Positions 15,084 to 23,341 of a DNA stretch of 64,000 nt are shown piece after piece; position 1 is the first letter of the stretch, and every line of letters begins with the position of its first letter. The notes below the pieces were generated by a model. It saw only the letters and a program-made list of their open reading frames with translations. It was not told the DNA's origin and did not search any database. Source of the stretch: an uncultured Trichococcus sp. (GTDB lineage Bacteria; Bacillota; Bacilli; Lactobacillales; Aerococcaceae). The DNA lies in assembly GCF_963663645.1 (NCBI RefSeq), contig NZ_OY760503.1:2237501-2301500 (forward strand), read 5' to 3'. Made by a program: the position numbers and the translations under genes.

Positions 15084-17687
15084 ATGAGTAAAGAAAAAGT
15101 AGTTTTAGAAGAGAAAAAACCCATGATGACTGCAAAAGAAGAAATCAGCAACTACACTGCTAAAGCCCAAAAAGCTTTGACTCTATTTGAAGATTATACC
15201 CAAGAACAAGTCGACCACATCGTCCACGAAATGGCATTAGCTGCAATGGAGCAACATATGCCACTTGCAAAAATGGCAGTTGAAGAAACAGGCCGAGGCG
15301 TTTATGAAGATAAATGTATCAAAAACATGTATGCCGCTGAAAACATCTGGCATTCAATCAGAAAAAATAAAACAGTCGGAATCATCGAAGACAATAAAGT
15401 TGATCAAATCATGAAGGTTGCCGCTCCTGTAGGCGTTGTTGCCGGTATCATCCCGACAACCAACCCAACTTCGACAACAATCTTCAAAGCAATGATCTGT
15501 ATGAAAACAAGAAACCCGATCATCTTCTCTTTCCACCCAAGCGCAGAAAAATGTTCGGCTGCAACTGCAAAAGTTGTTTACGATGCTGCCATCAAAGCAG
15601 GCGCACCTGCTGACTGTATCCAATGGGTAGAAGGCGTATCAATGGAAAAAACAGCTGAATTGATCAACCATCCAGAAGTTGCTGTCGTATTGGCTACAGG
15701 TGGAGCTGCAATGGTTAAAGCTGCTTATTCTACTGGTAAACCAGCATTGGGAGTTGGACCTGGTAACGTTCCAGCTTACATCGAAAAATCAGCAAACATC
15801 AAACGCGCTGTAAACGACATCATCGTTTCAAAAACTTTCGACAACGGTATGATCTGTGCTTCAGAACAAGCTGCAATCGTCGACAGCGAAATCTATGATG
15901 AAGTCAAAAAAGAATTCCAACTGCACAATGTATACTTCGCTAAACCTGAAGAAATTCAACAATTGGAAGACGTCGTGATGAATGATGCCAAAACTGGCGT
16001 GAGACCGAATGTTGTCGGTATGCACGCTCGTAAAATTGCTGAAATGGCTGGATTGAACGTTCCTGCAAACACTAAATTGTTGATCGCTGAATTGCCGGGC
16101 GTCGGAGCAGAATACCCAATGTCAAGAGAAAAATTATCTCCAGTATTGGCTATGATGAAATCAGACAGCGCAGAGCATGGTTTCCAACTATGCAAACAAA
16201 TGCTTGATTTGGGTGGCTTAGGTCACTCGGCTTCACTGCATACTCGCCGCAATGATTTGATCGAGCAATTCGGAAAAGAAATGAAAGCTTGCCGCGTTCT
16301 TATCAACTCTCCATCTTCTCAAGCTGGTATCGGTGACTTGTACAACAATAATATCGCTTCATTAACTTTGGGTTGCGGATCTTACGGCAGAAACTCAGTT
16401 TCTCATAACGTTTCTGCATTAGATTTATTGAACGTGAAAACTGTTGCTAAAAGGAGAAATAATATGCAGTGGATTAAATTGCCAGAGAAGGTTTACTTCG
16501 AAGAAAATTCAGTTAGATACTTACGTGACATGAAAGATGTCGAAAGAGTCTTCATCGTCTGCGACGACGGCATGGTCAAATTCGGCTATGTGGATGTAGT
16601 CATCGAACAATTGAAACAACGCAACAACAAAGTATCTTACGCAATCTTCTCGGATGTTGAACCTAACCCGACAACAAACACTGTAAACCGTGGTACTGAA
16701 AAAATGCGCGACTTCCAACCGGATACAATCATCGCGATCGGCGGGGGTTCTCCTATGGATGCTGCCAAAGCGATGTGGTTGTTCTATGAGCACCCAGAAA
16801 GCGACTTCTTCGGCGCTAAACAAAAATTCTTGGATATCCGCAAACGTACTTACAAGATCAAGGATATGGAAAAAGCGAAACTTGTCTGCATCCCTACTAC
16901 ATCAGGTACTGGTTCGGAAGTAACGCCATTCGCGGTTATCACAGACAGCGAAACACACATCAAGTACCCATTGGCTGATTACGCATTGACTCCGGATGTT
17001 GCCATCGTGGATCCACAATTCGTATACAGTGTTCCTAAATCTGTAACTGCAGATACCGGTATGGACGTATTGACGCATGCCATCGAATCTTTTGTTTCCG
17101 TATTGGCAAACGACTACACTAAAGGTTTGAGTTTACAAGCCATCAAGTTGGTATTCGAAAACTTGAGAAATTCATACAATTACGGCGACCAAGAATCACG
17201 CGAAAAAATGCACAATGCTTCTACTATGGCTGGTATGGCCTTCGCGAATGCGTTCCTGGGTATTTCCCACTCGATCGCACACAAAATCGGCGGTCAATGG
17301 GATCTGATCCACGGCCGTACGAACGCAATCCTGTTGCCGCATATCGTCCGCTACAATGCGATCGATCCGCAAAAACATGCGTTGTGGGCTAAATATGAGT
17401 ACTTCCGTGCAGACGAAGACTACGCTGAAATCGCTCGCTACCTAGGTCTCAAAGGCAACACGACTGCTGAATTGGTCGAAGCTTTGGCGACTGAAATCAC
17501 TAAATTAGGTCAAGACATCGGCATCAAGATGAACTTCCGTGATCAAGGCATCACTGAAGAAATGCTTGAACGCGATGCAGACCGCTTAGCTGAATTGGCA
17601 TTCGAAGACCAATGTACAACAGCTAACCCTAAACAACCGCTTATCTCAGAATTGAAAGAAATCATCTACGCAGCCTACAAAGGTTAA
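15084..17687 (+). CDS. adhE: Bifunctional acetaldehyde-CoA/alcohol dehydrogenase AdhE
   Basis: Reduces acetyl-CoA to acetaldehyde and then ethanol, regenerating two NAD+ in fermentation; AdhE assembles into spirosomes. The ATG at 15084 follows AGGAGG and gives 867 residues, the normal length; in-frame codons upstream lie in the promoter. The N-terminal aldehyde dehydrogenase half contains the catalytic Cys in FDNGMICASEQ, and the C-terminal iron-dependent ADH half contains GGGSPMDAAKAMW and the metal-ligand region ANAFLGISHSIAHKIGG. Codon usage is that of a very highly expressed gene. It is monocistronic with its own terminator. Confidence 0.98.
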   Translation: MSKEKVVLEEKKPMMTAKEEISNYTAKAQKALTLFEDYTQEQVDHIVHEMALAAMEQHMPLAKMAVEETGRGVYEDKCIKNMYAAENIWHSIRKNKTVGIIEDNKVDQIMKVAAPVGVVAGIIPTTNPTSTTIFKAMICMKTRNPIIFSFHPSAEKCSAATAKVVYDAAIKAGAPADCIQWVEGVSMEKTAELINHPEVAVVLATGGAAMVKAAYSTGKPALGVGPGNVPAYIEKSANIKRAVNDIIVSKTFDNGMICASEQAAIVDSEIYDEVKKEFQLHNVYFAKPEEIQQLEDVVMNDAKTGVRPNVVGMHARKIAEMAGLNVPANTKLLIAELPGVGAEYPMSREKLSPVLAMMKSDSAEHGFQLCKQMLDLGGLGHSASLHTRRNDLIEQFGKEMKACRVLINSPSSQAGIGDLYNNNIASLTLGCGSYGRNSVSHNVSALDLLNVKTVAKRRNNMQWIKLPEKVYFEENSVRYLRDMKDVERVFIVCDDGMVKFGYVDVVIEQLKQRNNKVSYAIFSDVEPNPTTNTVNRGTEKMRDFQPDTIIAIGGGSPMDAAKAMWLFYEHPESDFFGAKQKFLDIRKRTYKIKDMEKAKLVCIPTTSGTGSEVTPFAVITDSETHIKYPLADYALTPDVAIVDPQFVYSVPKSVTADTGMDVLTHAIESFVSVLANDYTKGLSLQAIKLVFENLRNSYNYGDQESREKMHNASTMAGMAFANAFLGISHSIAHKIGGQWDLIHGRTNAILLPHIVRYNAIDPQKHALWAKYEYFRADEDYAEIARYLGLKGNTTAELVEALATEITKLGQDIGIKMNFRDQGITEEMLERDADRLAELAFEDQCTTANPKQPLISELKEIIYAAYKG

Positions 17688-17701
17688 TAGTAGATAAAGG
17701 A

Positions 17702-17729
17702 AAGCCGGGACACGCTCCCGGCTTTTTTT
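17702..17729 (+). terminator. Intrinsic terminator of adhE
   Basis: AAGCCGGGA-CACGC-TCCCGGCTT, a perfect 9-bp stem followed by a T run. Confidence 0.95.
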
Positions 17730-17885
17730 GTTGTCCGAAAAAGTATTTATGATACGCCAAAGGATCAATCAATCCGGCTTGTCCATCTTGCCCAATAGGC
17801 TCCGCTAATTTGTCGCCAACCATCCTTCCCAGACGCTTAATCGTGGTATATACTGACGGCAAAAGGACTATTCTGGATTTTAGTC

Positions 17886-17940
17886 TTGCAATAAAATCCA
17901 GTTGTCGTATAATATAAAATATAGTTTAGGTTTGCCTAAA
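17886..17940 (+). promoter_or_regulatory. Promoter and DtxR-type operator of the metalloregulator gene
   Basis: TTGCAA (17886-17891), 16 bp and TATAAT (17908-17913) form the promoter. Immediately downstream TTTAGG-TTTG-CCTAAA (17925-17940) is a perfect-arm palindrome with the TTAGG-N4-CCTAA pattern of DtxR/SloR/ScaR-type boxes. It sits between the start of transcription and the ribosome binding site, so bound repressor would block its own gene. Confidence 0.75.
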
Positions 17941-17954
17941 AAAGGAGGGAGCGC

Positions 17955-18599
17955 ATGACGCCGCACAAAGAGGATTACCTGAAAGTGATCATGGAACTGG
18001 GTGGGGACAAACAGCTTGTCAACAATAAGCAGATCGGGCAGGCTTTATCTGTATCTGCCGCTTCCGTGACCGAAATGTCAGTCAAACTGCTCAAGGATGG
18101 CCTGATCAGCCACATCCCGTACCAAGGGGTGCAAATCACCGAAAAAGGCCAATTGATCGCAAACAAGCTGATCCGGAAACATCGACTTTGGGAAGTGTTC
18201 CTCTCGGAAAAATTGGATTTCAACTGGGATGAAGTACATGATGAAGCGGAACTGTTGGAGCATGTCTCATCGGATCGGTTGATCGACAGTTTGGATGCCT
18301 ATCTAGGTTTTCCTAAATATGATCCGCATGGGGGCGTGATACCCGACAAAGAGGGCCGGATCGAAGTTTATGAGAGTAAACCTCTGATTGAACTGGAAGC
18401 GGGCAGCCGCTTCATCATCAGGGAAGTTGATGACAATCAGGAATTTCTGGCGTATCTGCTCAACAAGGACGTAAAGTTAAGCGTGCCGTATCTGCTGACA
18501 AACGTGGAGCCGTACGAAGGCCCGTATACTTTTGAGGCGCAGAATCACCAGACTTACCAAATCAGCTTCAAAGCGGCAAGCAAAATTTATGTGCAATGA
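17955..18599 (+). CDS. DtxR/MntR-family metal-dependent regulator
   Basis: Manganese- or iron-sensing repressor of 214 residues. The winged HTH occupies residues 1-65 (KQLVNNKQIGQALSVSAASV), followed by the dimerisation and metal-binding domain with the usual His/Glu/Cys-type ligand region HDEAELLEHVSSDRLIDSLD, and a C-terminal FeoA/SH3-like domain (from about residue 145). The length and the third domain are those of SloR/ScaR/EfaR of Lactobacillales rather than the short B. subtilis MntR. An operator-like palindrome precedes it, indicating autoregulation. A second similar 16-mer lies inside the gene (18302-18317). A ZIP metal transporter gene is two genes downstream. The ATG follows AAGGAGGG. 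Confidence 0.9.
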   Translation: MTPHKEDYLKVIMELGGDKQLVNNKQIGQALSVSAASVTEMSVKLLKDGLISHIPYQGVQITEKGQLIANKLIRKHRLWEVFLSEKLDFNWDEVHDEAELLEHVSSDRLIDSLDAYLGFPKYDPHGGVIPDKEGRIEVYESKPLIELEAGSRFIIREVDDNQEFLAYLLNKDVKLSVPYLLTNVEPYEGPYTFEAQNHQTYQISFKAASKIYVQ

Positions 18600-18624
18600 A
18601 TCAGTTTAGAACGAGGAGAACAGT

Positions 18625-19755
18625 ATGCAGATTGGGATCTTGACCTTTAAGGAACCCGAAAATGATAAAAGCAGAAAGATTATCCACTTGGATATGGATG
18701 CCTTCTATGCTTCAATCGAGGAAAGGGATCATCCGGAACATCGCGGCAAACCGATCGTCATCGCGAATCATCCGAGAGATACCGGCCGCAAAGGGGTTGT
18801 GACCACAGCCAATTATGCCGCCAGGGAATTCGGCATCCATTCGGCGATGAGTGCGCAGAAGGCGTTTGAACTCTGCCCCGAAGCCATCTTTATTCCTCCG
18901 CGAATGAGCCATTACAAAATCGTTTCCCGACAGATCAGGGGAATATTCGCGCGCTACACCGATTTGACAGAACCTTTGTCGTTGGATGAAGCTTATCTGG
19001 ATGTCACCAAGAATAAGCAGAATCTGTCGAGTGCGACAATGATTGCCCGAAGAATCCAGCGAGAAGTCTGGCAGCAAACGGGCCTGACCTGCTCGGCCGG
19101 GGTTTCCTACAATAAGTTCATCGCAAAAATTGCTTCCGACTTCCGGAAACCGGCGGGTATGACTGTGATTGCACCAAACGATGCCGCCCAATTTTTGCTG
19201 GGGCTGCCTATCGAAAAGTTTTATGGCGTGGGCAAGAAGACCGTCGAGAAGATGAAGCTGTTGGGCATCCATTCCGGAGAGGATCTCTATCTGTTTGATC
19301 AAAGTGAATTGATTTCGCAATTCGGCAAGCATGGATATATCCTTTATCAACGGGTCAGAGGCATCGACAACAGAACTGTTGAGCCCGAAAGGGAAAGGAA
19401 ATCGGTCGGAAAGGAACACACCTTTACACGGTTCCTGACCGATGAGGAACAGGTCAGAGTGGAACTGAAACAAATCGCTTTGGCTGTCCAAGGAGCGCTT
19501 CATACCAGTAAGCTGCATGGGCGGTCGCTTGTGTTGAAAATCCGCTACGCCGATTTCGATACAATAACCAGAAGAAAGACCCGTATCGAACATTTTTCCC
19601 AAACGGAGGATATTTTCCGGCATGCCTGGGAACTTTGGTTGGACAACGGCACGATAGAACGGCACGTGCGTTTATTGGGGATTACCGTAACGCAGCTTGA
19701 TCCGATCCATTACGAGAACATTCAGTTGCCATTATGGGATACGAAACATCTGTAG
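18625..19755 (+). CDS. dinB: DNA polymerase IV
   Basis: Y-family translesion polymerase, 376 residues. It has the catalytic motifs HLDMDAFYASIE near residue 24 and SLDEAYLDVT (acidic triad), the finger region ANYAAREFGIHSAMSA, thumb GVGKKTVEKMKLLGI and the little-finger domain. The start ATG follows GAGGAGA. It lies 25 bp after the metalloregulator gene and is likely cotranscribed. I found no SOS (LexA) box in the short space before it. The C terminus lacks an obvious beta-clamp QLxLF motif but ends IQLPLWD, which could serve. Confidence 0.96.
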   Translation: MQIGILTFKEPENDKSRKIIHLDMDAFYASIEERDHPEHRGKPIVIANHPRDTGRKGVVTTANYAAREFGIHSAMSAQKAFELCPEAIFIPPRMSHYKIVSRQIRGIFARYTDLTEPLSLDEAYLDVTKNKQNLSSATMIARRIQREVWQQTGLTCSAGVSYNKFIAKIASDFRKPAGMTVIAPNDAAQFLLGLPIEKFYGVGKKTVEKMKLLGIHSGEDLYLFDQSELISQFGKHGYILYQRVRGIDNRTVEPERERKSVGKEHTFTRFLTDEEQVRVELKQIALAVQGALHTSKLHGRSLVLKIRYADFDTITRRKTRIEHFSQTEDIFRHAWELWLDNGTIERHVRLLGITVTQLDPIHYENIQLPLWDTKHL

Positions 19756-19798
19756 AAGAAATCATTCATTATTAGGTTATAAAGGGGAGATAAAAATC

Positions 19799-20620
19799 AT
19801 GTTAGAGTCATTCAGTCAATTAAATCCAGTTATGCAAGCATTCATAGCGGGATTGTTCACTTGGGGTTGTACCATCATAGGTGCCTCATTTGTGTTTTTC
19901 TTCAAATCCGTCAACCGCAAAGTTCTTGACGTTATGAGCGGCTTTGCTGCCGGGGTCATGATAGCGGCATCGTTCTGGTCATTATTGGCTCCATCCATTT
20001 CCCATGCCGAAGAGAATGGTTATGGCGTCATGGCGTGGGTTCCGGCAGCGGTCGGATTTCTGTTGGGTGGCGTATTCCTGCGCATGACCGATAAAATCGT
20101 TCCCCATCTGCATTTGGGTGAACCGATGGAAAACCGGGAAGGGCCGCAGACACAAGCTTCCCGAAATCTGTTATTATTCCTGGCGATCACGATCCATAAC
20201 ATACCGGAAGGGTTGGCAGTCGGAGTCGGTTTCGGAGCGGTCGCAGCCGGCATATCCCAGGATAATACGTTATTGAGCGCCATCGGATTGGCGATCGGTA
20301 TCGGTATCCAGAACATACCCGAAGGATCCGCCTTATCCATGCCGATCCGGGCTGATGGGAACAGCAGGCTGAAAGCCTTCAATTACGGGCAGCTTTCTGC
20401 CATCGTTGAACCGGTAGCAGCTGTCATCGGGGCAGCTGCCGTAATATCCATGAGCGCGATTTTACCTTACGCGCTTGCATTCGCAGCCGGAGCCATGATC
20501 TTTGTTGTTGTCGAGGAACTGATTCCGGAGTCGCAAACGAACGGAAACAGCGATATTGCCACGATGGGACTTATGGTCGGCTTCACAGTCATGATGATCC
20601 TTGACGTTGCGTTAGGATGA
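19799..20620 (+). CDS. ZIP-family divalent metal transporter
   Basis: Zinc/iron-type metal permease of the GufA/ZupT subfamily, 273 residues and eight predicted helices. The ATG at 19799 follows AAAGGGGAGA; longer frames run into dinB. The two metal-binding helices are plain: TIHNIPEGLAVGVGFG (His, Asn, Glu) and IGIQNIPEGSALSMP. The cytosolic loop is short and has few histidines (PHLHLG). The neighbouring metalloregulator suggests metal-dependent control, but no operator lies directly upstream. Confidence 0.92.
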   Translation: MLESFSQLNPVMQAFIAGLFTWGCTIIGASFVFFFKSVNRKVLDVMSGFAAGVMIAASFWSLLAPSISHAEENGYGVMAWVPAAVGFLLGGVFLRMTDKIVPHLHLGEPMENREGPQTQASRNLLLFLAITIHNIPEGLAVGVGFGAVAAGISQDNTLLSAIGLAIGIGIQNIPEGSALSMPIRADGNSRLKAFNYGQLSAIVEPVAAVIGAAAVISMSAILPYALAFAAGAMIFVVVEELIPESQTNGNSDIATMGLMVGFTVMMILDVALG

Positions 20621-20630
20621 TGAATAATCC

Positions 20631-20664
20631 GTCAAAAGGTCTTCCGAGCGGAAGGCCTTTTGAC
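20631..20664 (+). terminator. Hairpin terminator after the ZIP gene
   Basis: A 15-bp stem (GTCAAAAGGTCTTCC with GGAAGGCCTTTTGAC, one G-U) around GAGC. It has no T run beyond the internal TTTT, so efficiency is uncertain. Confidence 0.7.
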
Positions 20665-20777
20665 GTTGGCGGAACAAAATAATATCGCTCGCTTTTCGTT
20701 GTACTAATGAACTGTTTCATGATACGATGAACACTGAATAATACAGTTTTTTCTTACAGAGAAAGGTGAGTAATCGC

Positions 20778-20955
20778 ATGAGGATATCTTTTCACGGGCA
20801 ATCTTGCGTATGCATTGAAACAGCTGGACCGAATCGCGGTTCCGATCCACTACAACACTTTTTCGTTGATCGAACAGGATCCGAATGATTTTCTGTCCCT
20901 TCTGGAGGAGGGAGTCGGTCTCATCATGCAGCCCGGAGATTTCATTTCACTATAA
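20778..20955 (+). pseudogene. ytkL: ytkL (UPF0173 metal-dependent hydrolase) remnant with large internal deletion
   Basis: The first codons read M-R-I-S-F-H-G-Q-S-C, the exact start type of YtkL-like metallo-beta-lactamase-fold hydrolases, behind AAAGGTGAG. From about 20803 a different frame (+1) reads LAYALKQLDRIAVPIHYNTF and then SLIEQDPNDF and LIMQPGDFISL to a TAA at 20953-20955, which is the YtkL C terminus including the PxHYNTF metal-site motif. About 170 of the usual 230 codons are missing and the ends are out of frame. B. subtilis has ytkL-ytoI-ytqI in this order, and ytoI and nrnA (ytqI) follow here, so this is a deletion-decayed gene. Confidence 0.82.
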
Positions 20956-20978
20956 TAGAGAAAGCAAGGGAGTACACT

Positions 20979-22301
20979 ATGGCAACGAAACACGAGCAAA
21001 TCATTCAATATATCGAAACGATGCCGGTTGGAGAAAAGCTTTCCGTCCGCACGATAGCAAAAAATTTGAACATGTCTGAAGGGACAGCTTACCGGGCCAT
21101 CAAGGACGCCGAAAATATCGGATTGGTTTCAACCATCGAACGTGTAGGCACCATCCGGATCGAACGCAAGTCGAAAGAGAACATCGAAACGTTGACTTTC
21201 GGGCAAATCTGCAAAATCATCGATGGGGATATTTTGGGCGGGAAGAAAGGCTTGGACAAGACTCTGAGCAAATTCATCATCGGCGCAATGCAACGCGAGG
21301 CCATGGAGCGATACATTTCACCCGGCTCACTTATGATTGTGGGTAACCGGAACGATATCCAGGAATTCGCATTGGAGAAGGGGGCGGCTGTCCTGATCAC
21401 AGGGGGATTCGATACGGATGAGAGCATCGTCCATTTGGCGGATCAGGTCGAAATGCCGATCCTGCGCACGACCTATGACACCTTTACCGTGGCGACAATG
21501 ATCAACCGCGCCATGACGGATCAACTGATCAAAAAGGAAATTATGCTGGTGGAAGATATTTACACCCCGATTGATGAGACGAAGTATCTTTCCTTGGATG
21601 ACACCGTCTTCCAGTACCGCAACCTCAATACCGAAAGCACCCACTCGCGTTTCCCGATCGTCAATCATAATATGCGTCTTGTCGGTATCATCACGGCGAA
21701 GGACATCCTTGGAAAAGCAGACGCGCTTTCGCTTGAACGGGTAATGACCCGGGATCCGATAGTCGCAAAAACGCACATGAGCGTCGCGAGCGTGGCGCAC
21801 CGGATGATCTGGGATGGCTTGGAAGTGATGCCGGTGGTGAAAGATAACCTGCAATTGCTCGGCATCATTTCCCGCCAGGATGTCATGAAGGCCATGCAGC
21901 TTGCCCAGCGCCAGCCGCAGGTCGGCAATACGATCGAGGACCAAGTCGTAGAAAACCTATCCTTGACCAGTTTGGAAGACGGCGACAGCTTACCCGCTTA
22001 TCGTTTCAGGATCACACCGCAAATGACGAACAGTCTTGGGACCGTATCGTTCGGGGTGCTCAGTGAAGTATTGGCGAGCACGACCAAGAAAATTTTGTAT
22101 GCGTTGCAGAAACGGAATGCTGTGATCGAGCAGATGGACATCTATCAATTGAAGATGATACAGATTGACAGCATCATAGAGATACGTTCAAAAATATTGG
22201 AGTTGGGAAGAAGATCATCCAAATTGGATGTCGAAGTCTATTTAGAAAATTCACTGGTCAGTAAAGCGATCGTCATTTGCCAACTGATGGAAAAATCCTA
22301 G
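20979..22301 (+). CDS. ytoI: CBS/DRTGG-domain transcription-type regulator YtoI
   Basis: Protein of 440 residues with four parts. There is a winged-HTH-like N terminus (KLSVRTIAKNLNMSEGTAYR), a DRTGG domain (about 70-185), a CBS pair (about 190-315, SRFPIVNHNMRLVGIITAKD and EVMPVVKDNLQLLGIISRQD) and a C-terminal hot-dog/MaoC-like domain. CBS pairs bind adenine nucleotides; the ligand and target of YtoI are unknown. It stands immediately upstream of nrnA, as in B. subtilis. Its ATG follows AAGGGAG, and transcription may start within the ytkL remnant. Confidence 0.9.
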   Translation: MATKHEQIIQYIETMPVGEKLSVRTIAKNLNMSEGTAYRAIKDAENIGLVSTIERVGTIRIERKSKENIETLTFGQICKIIDGDILGGKKGLDKTLSKFIIGAMQREAMERYISPGSLMIVGNRNDIQEFALEKGAAVLITGGFDTDESIVHLADQVEMPILRTTYDTFTVATMINRAMTDQLIKKEIMLVEDIYTPIDETKYLSLDDTVFQYRNLNTESTHSRFPIVNHNMRLVGIITAKDILGKADALSLERVMTRDPIVAKTHMSVASVAHRMIWDGLEVMPVVKDNLQLLGIISRQDVMKAMQLAQRQPQVGNTIEDQVVENLSLTSLEDGDSLPAYRFRITPQMTNSLGTVSFGVLSEVLASTTKKILYALQKRNAVIEQMDIYQLKMIQIDSIIEIRSKILELGRRSSKLDVEVYLENSLVSKAIVICQLMEKS

Positions 22302-22312
22302 GGGGTGAACAA

Positions 22313-23275
22313 GTGGTAAATCCGATTTATGCAGATATAGTCAGTAAGATTCAAGCGTACGCCACCATCATCATCCACCGGCACCTGCGTCCGGATCCGG
22401 ACGCGCTAGGTTCACAGAATGGCCTCGCCAGCTTGATCAGGCAAGCCTATCCTGAGAAAAAAGTGTTCGTTGTCGGAGAAAATGAAGACAGTCTTTCCTA
22501 TCTCGGCAGCATGGATACCATTCCGGACGAGGCCTATGAAGGCGCCTTGGTGATCGTCACGGATACCGCGAATCAGCCAAGAGTCAGCGACAAACGTTTT
22601 GTCAACGGGGATTATTTGATCAAAATCGATCATCATCCGAACGAAGACCCCTACGGAAATATTTGCCTTGTGGAGACGCAAGCCAGCAGCAGCAGCGAAA
22701 TCATCGCAAAAATTTCCTTTTCAACTGGGGATAAGCTGCCGATGAACGATTCAGCTGCGCGACTGCTGTACGCCGGCATCGTAGGCGATACGGGCAGATT
22801 CCTCTATCCGGCGACTACGTCAGTGACTATGGAGATAGCCTCGAAACTGATGCAGTTTGATTTTTCCGCGTCGGACATCAGTCAAATGATGAACACGAAT
22901 TCATTGAAAACGGCCAATTTATCAGGGTTCGTCCTGCAGAGTTTGACGATCAATGATGTCGGGGTTGCCAGCATCATCCTCTCCCAAGAAATACTTGGGA
23001 AATTCGGAGCGGTCGACAGCGACACCGCTCCGGTTGTCCCCTTGCCGGGCACTGTGGAGGGCGTGTTATGCTGGGGGATTTTTGTGGAGCAGTCGAACGG
23101 CACCTATCGCTGCAGACTGCGCTCAAAAGGTCCGATCATCAATGAGGTCGCAAAACGGCACGGTGGCGGCGGCCATCCGCTTGCGAGCGGAGCGAACGCG
23201 AAGGATGAGAAGGAAATAAACGACATCATTTTGGAATTGGAAGAATTGGCGATCGAATGGCAGAACATGCATTGA
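22313..23275 (+). CDS. nrnA: NanoRNase/pAp phosphatase NrnA
   Basis: DHH-DHHA1 phosphoesterase that degrades 2-5-mer oligoribonucleotides, dephosphorylates pAp and can hydrolyse pApA. GTG at 22313 behind AGGGGGTGA gives 320 residues, close to B. subtilis NrnA (313). Motifs: HLRPDPDALGSQ, VTDTANQPRV, the DHH core KIDHHPNED, and the substrate-binding GGGGHPLASGA of the DHHA1 domain. It is separated by 11 bp from ytoI and is surely cotranscribed. Confidence 0.95.
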   Translation: MVNPIYADIVSKIQAYATIIIHRHLRPDPDALGSQNGLASLIRQAYPEKKVFVVGENEDSLSYLGSMDTIPDEAYEGALVIVTDTANQPRVSDKRFVNGDYLIKIDHHPNEDPYGNICLVETQASSSSEIIAKISFSTGDKLPMNDSAARLLYAGIVGDTGRFLYPATTSVTMEIASKLMQFDFSASDISQMMNTNSLKTANLSGFVLQSLTINDVGVASIILSQEILGKFGAVDSDTAPVVPLPGTVEGVLCWGIFVEQSNGTYRCRLRSKGPIINEVAKRHGGGGHPLASGANAKDEKEINDIILELEELAIEWQNMH

Positions 23276-23295
23276 TGAAACAGACTTGCATCAAA

Positions 23296-23337
23296 AAAGG
23301 CCGGACAAAAGCGAAACGACGCTTTTGTCCGGCCTTT
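23296..23337. terminator. Bidirectional terminator between nrnA and zwf
   Basis: An 18-bp perfect stem (AAAGGCCGGACAAAAGCG with its complement) around AAACGA. The run of six A on the left gives a T run for the minus-strand zwf transcript. Confidence 0.9.
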
Positions 23338-23341
23338 AGCC

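Noticed and set aside
17662-17862. Minus-strand frame of 66 codons after adhE, starting at a TTG, with a protein-like stretch YTTIKRLGRMVGDKLAEP
   Set aside because: No ribosome binding site, it reads through the adhE terminator and into adhE, and I recognise no family. It might be a remnant of a lost gene, but support is too weak.
18600-18624. SOS (LexA) box before dinB
   Set aside because: The 25 bases upstream contain no CGAAC-N4-GTTCG-like sequence; the AGAACGAGGAGAAC there is the ribosome binding site region.
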